A DNA stretch of 64,000 nt from Ephemerocybe angulata (taxonomy: Eukaryota; Basidiomycota; Agaricomycetes; Agaricales; Psathyrellaceae): assembly GCA_013368325.1 (NCBI GenBank), contig JAACJK010000059.1, positions 62,001 to 126,000 of the forward strand. Direction: 5' to 3'. Every line of letters starts with the position of its first letter. The stretch's first letter is position 1. Shown piece after piece: positions 56,664 to 64,000 of the stretch. Position numbers and translations under genes: made by a program. The notes beneath the pieces are model-generated. The model was not told the origin of the DNA. It was given only the letters and a program-made list of their open reading frames with translations, and ran no database searches.

Positions 56664-57440
56664 CCTGGTTATGGTGGTAGTGGCGGTACTCGTAGTAGTG
56701 GAAGGAGGAACGGCTAAAGGTTGAAGATCAGCCGCATTGAAGTGAAAGCAAGATGTATCCAAACTCGGATGCCATTTGAGACAACACCCAACAAAGTAAC
56801 TCCGAGCCCTCAGGGACGAGGCTACCTTGAACTGCCAGTCTCATGCTAACAATACCTGTCGTACAGCGTACCTGGCGGTGTGTAAGCTCACACCTACAGT
56901 CTGGCGCTTGTCAATGAACCATTGACCGTGATCGGGGGCAATACTAATAAGCGCCGGGGAACGCTCCCATTTACTTTTAACTTAAGGGGGAATGATTTAA
57001 AGTGAACCGGTGCCCGGTGATTAGCCAAGAAGCAGCTAAGAAGTAAAGCAGGGAAGAACCTCACTAGATATGCGATTTTCCAGGCTAAATGAATCTGCAG
57101 CGCTTAATCAAATCGTCTCCGCAGTTATCAGGCGCCTTGTCTATTTAACCTTGACGAGCGCAATGAGCATATATCATGACGACTTTGAGGGAAGCACCCT
57201 CGGCACTTCCTCACCGAATTTTTTCAACACTTGCGTAAGGAAGGTAGGAAAGTCATGGTGAGCATACCTCCGCCATTCTTCGAGAAAAACACCTCCTCAC
57301 ACCCTTTCAACCTTTTCAACCCAGGTCGGCCGAGGAAAATCGTAAGCTCGTATACATCTATCCTTGCACCCAATTCTAGCTCACTTGAAGGTCTGCCTTC
57401 AAGCGGGAAAAGCCTCGCAGGCACCCAGTATCTCCAAGCA
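56664..57440. other. Intergenic region, upstream of the H2A-like gene
   Basis: Divergent spacer between the MYND gene and the H2A-like gene. A frame at ~57164-57260 (MSIYHDDFEG start) could be an upstream exon of the H2A-like gene but cannot be joined with certainty. A GCGCC word lies at 56952. No TATA box is seen. Confidence 0.35.
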
Positions 57441-58110
57441 ATGCAAACCCAAGGTCGAGATCAATCCGACACTTACCACACTCATGGAAAGTTCCCTTAT
57501 TACCAATTCTCCCCGGAATCGAAGCGCCAAACATCAGCCGCTAAGGCGGGGTTGGTCTTCCCAGTTGCCAGGGTACATCGGCACATGAAGAACAGCACTT
57601 GGCCCGGGGGCTCAGGCGAGAGGAGGCGGAGCTTGAAGACAGCCGCAGGTAAGTCTCGTCAACTTATGTACACATTAGACCCAGTTCATAGTGGAAATGC
57701 TGACGCTTCTGATCCTACGCAGTATATCTCGCGGCTGTCCTCGAATATCTGGTCGCGGAGCTCATCGAGACGTCGGGGTGGGAGGCGATAAAAGAGCAGA
57801 AAAAGAGGATTACACCTCGCTATGTTATGTTGGCTGTTAATCATGACAAGGAGTGAGCCACTCATATGCCCCTAACTTGACTTGGGTGTTACTTACAACT
57901 TACTCACTCACACAGGATGCTCGCGTTGCTTCCCCAAGGTAAAGTCATCATTGCACAGGCGGGTGTCGGTACGTTCTCGTCTGCCCTGGGCACCAAAGGA
58001 CTTGCACTGACGGCGCGGATTTGATTATGAACTTAGTGCCACATATTCATTCCGTACTGCTGCAGACCCCCAGGCCTCAAATTGTTGATGAACCCGAGCT
58101 CTGCGTCTAA
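57441..58110 (+). CDS. Divergent histone H2A-family protein (variant)
   Basis: Four exons (57441-57648, 57723-57852, 57916-57968, 58037-58110) splice in frame with GT..AG borders to 154 residues. The histone-fold is clear: [19 protein letters not shown] (alpha-N/alpha-1), [19 protein letters not shown] (alpha-2), [12 protein letters not shown] (loop 2/alpha-3), and the docking end [17 protein letters not shown]. The H2A acidic patch is mostly kept (VLEYL, AEL, IET, HDKE) but one acidic residue of the canonical NDEE is Lys. Loop 1 is rewritten and about five residues longer ([16 protein letters not shown]), and the usual Gly/Lys-rich N-tail and the C-terminal SQ(E/D) motif are absent. Some features (RHMK, TAAVY, KRITPR) recall H2A.Z. 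The start ATG is the first in the open exon; an upstream exon may exist. Confidence 0.82.
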
Positions 58111-58795
58111 GCCTGCCATGGAAAACGAGGACAAAGAATCGAAAGAGGAGTGATGTGGGTTTACTGCATGTAATAGTTGAACAATGAGAATGTTTACTGG
58201 TGGATATGCGCATGCGGCACTTCTTTATGACGAACCATCGGGCTGGATTCAAGTGAAGATCCCATAGTGCCAGGTGAAGTTCAATCAAATGGGATTAGCT
58301 CAGAATCTTGAGACACTAATGACAAAAACCCAAGCTGGCCAGTGGCGCTCAACGAATCATGCACTCTCGCGATGGCTTCAAGTTGGCAAAGTTTCGACAA
58401 TCTAAAGCAGGTCCGCTATTCGGAAAATATCAGTCTGAATAAAAATGCAGTGGCCAGGTGCTCAACATCTCAACAGGTGATACGAAAGCTCACTCATTCT
58501 CCAACTCTAAGACGGCAAGTACCCATAATCATCATCGTCCTCATCAAATAACGAGCGCCTATTGCGGACAACTCCGGTGTCTTCGGATGGGCGAACACTC
58601 TTGGTGTAGATGTAACAGTATTGCCATCTTCTGAGGTGCTATGCGTGTACCATTAAAAAAGCATTGGCCCTCTGGGCAAGCCTGGACACTTCATCCAGAC
58701 CATACACGCAAATCAGCAGTTTATAAGTCGCAAACAAAAGCACAAAGAATTCGATTTACACATCCGCTGGTAATCACATTCGTATAAGGAGGTAT
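58111..58795. other. Intergenic region between convergent genes
   Basis: 3' flanks of the H2A-like gene and the minus-strand NACHT gene. AT-rich near 58440-58560 and 58640-58760; no protein-like frame. Confidence 0.5.
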
Positions 58796-61123
58796 CTACG
58801 CAGGGAGGGTATATATTCGCGCGTCAGGCATTAAGGGAACGATATCTCCCACAACGCAATCCTGTGCCGGCTTGAGCTTGGCCCCATCTGCGAGATCCGC
58901 GGCGGGTCTCGCGAGAGAGCTCGGGCTTCGAGAATCGACACTCTTCTCCCCCACATTTCCCACCTCGCGAGCAAACGCATAGATCGAGCTTGAGTCAAGA
59001 TTTCTCTGGTTATCCCGTGGTGGTGGCCTGAGGTCCCTATACCTAGGTCCTCCTTCCCAGTCTCTCCTAAACACCTGAAAGAAATTGGGAATCCCCCAGC
59101 CTTTCGCCTTCAGGACGTCCGTGACTTTTTTTGTTGAAAGTCTGCAAGACGAGCGACAGATATACCGCGAGCACTGATATTGGGAGGGTGTCAGTTTTGC
59201 AGAAAAAGAATGTGTCAACTGATTGCGTACCCCTCGGTGTAGTACATCGAGCATCCGTATTGCTAGTAGGAGCCACGGGAAACTGGGGTCGTTCATATAC
59301 ATATCTGGATTCTGATGCTGCTCAGCACATGCAGCAGCCCATTGCTGGAGATCGCTCGAGAGGATATATGGCACTACAGTCTGGAAAGAAGATCTTGGTA
59401 ACTCGTTTAAAATTATTAATAGGCCTCGATAAGACCGTTGATCACTCTGTCGTGCAACACCTTCAACGTCTAGAAGCATGTATTAGTTAGGGGCAGAGCG
59501 ACATAAGAGGAGGGTTTACGTTTGTCCAGCGTTTGAAAGAATCGTTGGGCCACCCAGGTGAGAGCCTCGTCTTCGGTGAGGAACCTTTTGCCACATCTGG
59601 TTGCATCCGCGAGGAAATCAAGAAATGTCTTGTGGTAAAAGGAGTACGGCTTTCGCAAGTTCTCCTCGGAAATCTGCGTCGGTAACAGTGAAGATAAAGG
59701 GCCCAAAGCGTACTGTTCTTCGCCAGGGGAGGCCTCCAAGACGAGCTGAAGGAGCCACACTGGAAAATGGTCCCGACGACTTGCATTTACTTTAAGTTGC
59801 GCTGCCCCCAACCACTTCATCGAGAGCTCGGGATCCGGGCAAGTCTCCAATAATAGACGATACAGCGCATCCAGAGCTTCGAGGGGATTTTGTCCTGAGC
59901 CAGTCTGTTGCTGCCCCAGGATATGTTGAAGGCGCCGATGCGGCGTGGAAGGCTTATTCGAGCTCTGCGACTGAGGGCTGAGAGAATGCGGTGACCCTTC
60001 GATATACCGTACGACGGTCGCAGCGTATATGAACTGCCCCGAAGCGTTCCTCACGAGGATGTACTTCACTCCTTCACCCGGCCATTCCTCGGGCCTGATC
60101 CCGAGACGACGACAGATTGTCGAGAATTTAGCGTCGTAGAAGAGGGCGATGTCGGCGTCGGGGTCGTATTTCTGGTCGAGGAAAAGCTCCCGCGTGCATG
60201 CCTTGCCGTCCGTGGCGAAGAAGTCACGTATAGTCACTTCCGGGCGGCTGGCGACGAGGATGCGGAAGGGAAACGAGGGATTGCTGGCCGCGAAGAGGAG
60301 AAGGGAGAGTATTTCCCTCTGGTCGTCTTCTTTCCGTCCGACAGGCGCCTGCGCCCTTGCGTGGGCAGGGTCAGCGGGATCGTTCTGGACGATATCGCAC
60401 TCGTCGAGGGCGTCGATTATGATGAGTCGCGGAGCCGCTTTGGCACCACTGCCAGGTCCTTGAGCCGTGCTGAGGAGCGGGTTCAAGACCATGGCGACGA
60501 ATTGCTCCTTCAAGTTCTTCGTGAAGATGGTGCCCTGATCCCGAGCGACTGACGACAAGACGTGTTCAAGAGTCCCCTCTAAGCCACCCTGTCCCATGAT
60601 CTGGAAGGCCAGTGTTGGGACGAAGTATCTCTTCGTCCGCCTATTCGCCGAGCCAGAGAACGCGGAAAAGAAGAAGCTGGCGGCCAGAGTCCCTTTCTCC
60701 TTGCAGGTGTCTGAGATGGTGCCTAGGATAGCAGTCTTCCCTGTACCAGCTGGTCCCGTCACCCACATGATCTTCTGTGCTTCTTGATCTCCCGCCTCTA
60801 TCCAGCTCATGATGTCCTCCTGCACCGCGACCCTTGTCTCCGGCATGCACTTGGGCGCATCACAGCGCTCGCGGGAGTCGTGGATGGCTCCAGGTGCTAT
60901 GTTCTGCATTAGATCTAAGTACGGGTGAAGGTGTGAGCAAACGAGCGCCGAGAGACAGGAGACATAATCCTCACATCTCAGTGCCTCTCCCTCATCGATG
61001 GCCTTCCTTTCAGTGTGGCCTCTAGGTGCGTGTTGACTCAGGTTTCCTACTACCCCGTAACATTCAATGAACTGTGTGCTTGATCCCAACGAGGGAATAC
61101 TCACCGGATTTACCGCCGAACAT
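58796..61123 (-). CDS. NACHT-domain STAND NTPase
   Basis: A short N-terminus leads to IAPGAIHDSRERCDAPKCMPETR, the linker before NACHT in mushroom STAND proteins. The NACHT domain has Walker A (VTGPAGTGKTAILGTI), a following SFFFSAFSGSANRR, Walker B (LIIIDALDECD) and sensor FRILVASRPE. The region after it is helical (GVKYILVRNASGQFIYAATVVRYI, a typical NLR winged-helix stretch) with FYHKTFLDFLAD. An intron at 59515-59466 joins to a C-terminal helical part (ELPRSSFQTVVPYIL; LLLAIRMLDVL) ending at 58796. No ankyrin, WD or TPR repeat is visible, so it is a repeat-poor NACHT protein of ~750 residues. The 5' end is uncertain: ATGs at 61146 and 61123 give different splice models. Confidence 0.82.
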
Positions 61124-61516
61124 CTCATTGGTCGCAGGCTCCACATTGTGTTGAGTCAACTTGACTGGACCGTTGTCTAGGAAATAGCGTCAGAAGTTGA
61201 GGCTGGCGAGGAAGGCGGTGCCCTTACAGTGATGGTAAGTCCCAGGAGCGGCGGGGCGATTACTCGAGCCGGCCTCCTTCGATTGATACGAGTGTCGGCG
61301 GAGCATTAATATTCCAGTGTCCAACGCCTCCGGTTCTTGCACTTCCTCGGCCTGGTTTGGATACGAAAGGCGTTCGCCTTGTGTGTGTTCCAGTCCGCCC
61401 CTGTCTGATGCTAACGAGGACACACCTAAGTCGAATGACTGAAATTAGTCGGGCTATTCGAAGCGAGCCTGGATATATTATTGCACCAACCGTTCTTGGT
61501 TGTTACCTCGAGGAGA
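61124..61516 (-). other. Spacer between NACHT gene and HDDDW-family gene; may contain exons
   Basis: A 393-base interval with an open minus-strand frame (~61190-61423; Glu/Pro/Ser-rich, contains MLRRHSYQSKEAG) bounded by splice-like sites. It could be an N-terminal exon of the NACHT gene, or part of one continuous gene with the HDDDW protein. I could not find in-frame splices proving either. Confidence 0.35.
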
Positions 61517-63647
61517 TCAATGGACTTTACAAATGCAGTGAGGGATTCCTCTACTTGGAAGCTTAGCAAGACTGTGCACAGAGAAAGAAACAAAGAGGGA
61601 CCCGCCTGTTGAAAGTCCGTCGCTGACCACCAGGTTTCGCCAATCGTCGTCATGTGTCAAGGCAAAGTTAGACCCAGTCTACGGAGGCGTTTAATCAGCC
61701 ACATGTAGCCATAAAAAGCACAGAGACGTCGTACCTTTTCTAGGAGTACCTCGTTGATGTAATCCGAGGGGTGGTAAAGCTTATGAGCTGTTAGTTCATC
61801 TGCGAGTGGAATCTTTAAACCTCCAGGCCCTCACCTCAAGGTCGTCAGGATAAGGGAATGACTGAACACCCATCGAACTGTCTTGCAACTTTGATGAGCC
61901 ACCCACATATTGGCTTCCCTCACCTCCCCTACTTCCCTCTGGAGGCGGTTCCCGACCATCTTCCTCTCTAGGCGCTCCACCTCCCACTCCCCCATCAGTA
62001 CCTCCCTGGGCATCTCTATTACCCCCTGATCCACCTTCACCAGGAGGCTGTGGAGCAGAACCGTGCCAGCCCCCCCTCTCCGGGCCCTTCCCCTTCGAAT
62101 CACCACGACCACTTCCACCTTCAGGTCCCCTCCTCCCATCAGGCCCCGTTCCGGGTCCACTAAGCGCATCCCACGAAGCATCCGACGCTGCGACCTTGAA
62201 CCCCTTCAAGAACAAACACGTATCGTTCTTTCTCCCCTCTCCCCCATCACCAAGCGACAGCATGCGCTCGTCGCACCGCGCATCCGCCGATCCGCTGCTC
62301 GTCCACACATATCTCATCGCCTCTCCTCCAGCCCAGCCGGCGTCCCTGGACCCATGCGTCGCCGCCGCTATTGGGACAAGTTCCAATTTATCGTACCCGG
62401 GAAGCATGGGCTCGCTGTACGCAGCCATTGCCCACGAGCGCGCCTTTACGGCCCCAGTGATGACATACAGTGGCTGTTTGGGGAGGAAGGGCTTTAGCGC
62501 GCGCGCGTGCCCAAAAAGCGCGCCCGCATTGTGTGTGAGGAAGGCTTTCAGGGGCGAGGTGTCGCTGAGGGTGTCGAGTTCTGCCGAGGAAGTTAGCCCT
62601 AGCACGCTTCCTTCTGCGTTGGGGCAGTGGAAGTGGAATCTTTAAGCGCGCAGATTGCTTGTCAGTTGTAAAATTTCGGCAGAGAAGCGTGGGTGAAAAG
62701 GAGGAGGAAGACGTACGAGGGGGTGTTGAGAGAGTTCGTGAAGTCCATGCGCACCGATGCGCCTTTGACGAGCGTTTTGCCCGCCGCAAAGCGCTGCACG
62801 GGCGGCACAGATAGCTCATCCCTGTTCGGTGCCTCCCAACTTGGGAAGGGGATGGACCTGGCAGTGCTCGTAGCATCCGGAGGCGTCACGACTCGGAGTT
62901 CACTGTCCTCCTTCTCCCAAATATTGAATAGTCTTTGAAAGTCGTATTGCTCACGGATGATCCCAACATCGCCAGGGACGATTCCGTGGCCAGGGAGAGG
63001 CACTGGGTGCCAGCAGGGAAACCCTTCGCCGAACGCGACCATATTCCGGACGTAGGTCCCAGCGCTTGATGGGGATCGGCGCGGGACCTTTGCTTCCTCT
63101 AGGAGGCTCTAGACAAATGGATTGAGCGAAAGGGCGGGGCATCCGATGGCTGATAGAGAGACTCACTACTTCCCACTTCGAGTCGTTTGGTTTGTCCGAG
63201 TTGTCGTCGTTGTCGTAGTTCGACCCTCCCTGACCGCGATGGTCCGCTACTCGTGGCCCTTCGGCAAGTTTGCCCCTTCGAAATTGACGCTTTATCCTCG
63301 CCGCCCAGATCGATAAGGATGACTTTAGCTTCAACTCCGCCTTGCCTTTCGCATTCCCCAACGAACGAGCGACCACTGGCTCTTCAGTCGGGCTGGGTGC
63401 GACCTTACGGTCAACCACCCTCTCCAGGTCGAGGGGTCCTCCACTGTGAAAGTTGACGAAAGTGATAGTCGAATCTATCTCCAATCAAGGTGAGTCGAAG
63501 TGTGCATAGGCAAGACAGGTGACGGTAGGAGCGTGAACCAGCCTAACCTTTATAGTAGCTCTGTGTCCTGGTCGAGGAGCTAGTGTTGTCGAATATCGCT
63601 GAGGGGTCTGGTGTTAGTAGGGATGTGTTTTGCCGGCCGTCAGACAT
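61517..63647 (-). CDS. Agaricomycete HDDDW-motif family protein (unknown function)
   Basis: Seven or so exons give ~590 residues. The start (MSDGRQNTSLLTPDPSAIF) leads to YYKDSTITFVNFHSGG and a basic region. The core domain runs GEGFPCWHPVPLPGHGIVPGDVGIIREQYDFQRLFNI (shown in two parts: GFPCWHPVPLPGHG and GDVGIIREQYDFQRLFNI), then FHFHCPNAEGSVLGLTSS, FLTHNAGALFGHARALKP and LYVITGAVKARSWAMAAYSE. A Gly/Asp/Pro-rich disordered insert of ~85 residues (about 62150-61900) precedes the conserved end LYHPSDYINEVLLEK...FALTHDDDWRNLV. From memory this order (GDVGxI, SWGMA-like, then THDDDW) defines a large unnamed mushroom family, often near or fused to NACHT proteins. No enzyme motif is visible. The last intron and the stop at 61517 are tentative. 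Confidence 0.75.
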
Positions 63648-64000
63648 GGGCGGGGGCAAGGAGGGAGATGGAGATGTGATGGATACTCAGTGAGAGATGA
63701 AAACAGCGTTGCAGAGCCTTTCCCAGTTAATATGTCCCAACTTAGAGTTTGACAGCGGGCTTGAAAGTGGGTGATTAGAGATTGTCAGAGAGAAGATGCG
63801 ACAAGACGCTCGGAAACGAGTGACCAGCCATCGAATGAGGAGGGGCATCGAACGTCGGCGCTCATTGCACTAAATTCAATCATCAAGACAGCAAGGACAC
63901 GACAGAGGCGCACATCACAGATTTCCTTGGATCCCGCACCCGACCAGGTGGGTTGGATTCATCATTGGCCATCGTGCGCCCCTTGTGTCCATTCGTGGTG
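63648..64000. promoter_or_regulatory. Upstream region of the HDDDW-family gene, window edge
   Basis: 353 bases of spacer on the promoter side of the minus-strand gene. No clear TATA box or frame; the neighbouring gene lies outside the window. Confidence 0.4.

Noticed and set aside
57441..58110. Calling the H2A-like protein a plain H2A.Z
   Set aside because: It shares RHMK, TAAVY and KRITPR with H2A.Z, but the docking end ([10 protein letters not shown]) and AAVLEYL are H2A-like, and loop 1 matches neither.
58796..63647. Single fused gene for the HDDDW protein and the NACHT protein
   Set aside because: I found no in-frame consensus splice linking the two across 61.2-61.5 kb; annotated as two genes, with fusion left as a test.
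1..64000. CRISPR arrays, bacterial operons, phage or plasmid features
   Set aside because: Spliced genes and eukaryotic families throughout; no regularly spaced direct repeats.

Overview
This window is nuclear DNA from a filamentous basidiomycete, most likely an Agaricomycete (mushroom-forming fungus). Genes lie on both strands. Coding runs are broken by many 45-70 bp introns with GT..AG borders, and the spliced proteins are typical fungal ones: a Zn2Cys6 regulator, F-box proteins, NACHT STAND proteins, an ER zinc transporter and an etherase-like glutathione transferase. There are no operons, Shine-Dalgarno sites, CRISPR arrays or rRNA genes, and I found no convincing tRNA. Gene models were spliced by eye from reading frames, splice consensus and family conservation. 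Outer ends are usually firmer than inner exon borders.

Layout, left to right. 0-6.4 kb is gene-poor, with one small Ser/Pro-rich protein at 2.2 kb. 6.4-7.6 kb (minus) is an Aly/REF (Yra1) mRNA-export adaptor. 8.6-11.9 kb holds two tandem F-box-like genes. 12.1-15.4 kb (minus) is an Msc2/ZnT5-type zinc transporter with a very long His-rich loop. 16.3-19.9 kb (minus) is a Zn2Cys6 transcription factor whose DNA-binding domain is cut into micro-exons. It is divergent from a PDCD2/Tsr4 gene at 20.4-21.9 kb. An MFS transporter follows at 22.9-24.9 kb, and its last exon lies in a ~100 bp tandem duplication. 24.9-29.4 kb is a 4.5 kb gene desert.

The middle is dense housekeeping: an unknown helical protein (29.4 kb), a four-helix membrane protein (32.1 kb), COX23 (33.3 kb), a METTL24-like methyltransferase (34.4 kb), an amidase (36.0-38.3 kb, minus), U2AF65 (38.9-41.1 kb, minus) firing divergently from FIS1 (41.2 kb) across 108 bp, and an M50B-like membrane protease (42.6-44.0 kb, minus). 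A NACHT-ankyrin protein follows at 44.8-49.0 kb and a glutathione transferase at 49.8 kb. SAGA subunit Ada1/Hfi1 (51.1-52.5 kb, minus) is divergent from a makorin-like RING/CCCH ligase (52.8-55.3 kb). A MYND-finger protein lies at 55.6-56.7 kb (minus).

The right end is the most unusual part. A strongly divergent histone H2A-family protein lies at 57.4-58.1 kb. Beyond it, on the minus strand, are a NACHT NTPase (58.8-61.1 kb) and, just upstream and co-oriented, a member of a fungal family recognised by a C-terminal HDDDW motif (61.5-63.6 kb). Several products concern RNA export and splicing (Aly, U2AF65), transcription (Ada1, Zn2Cys6), ribosome assembly (Tsr4) and mitochondria (Fis1, Cox23). 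They look like unrelated neighbours rather than a pathway cluster. The STAND proteins and the HDDDW protein form the accessory, possibly self/non-self, component.
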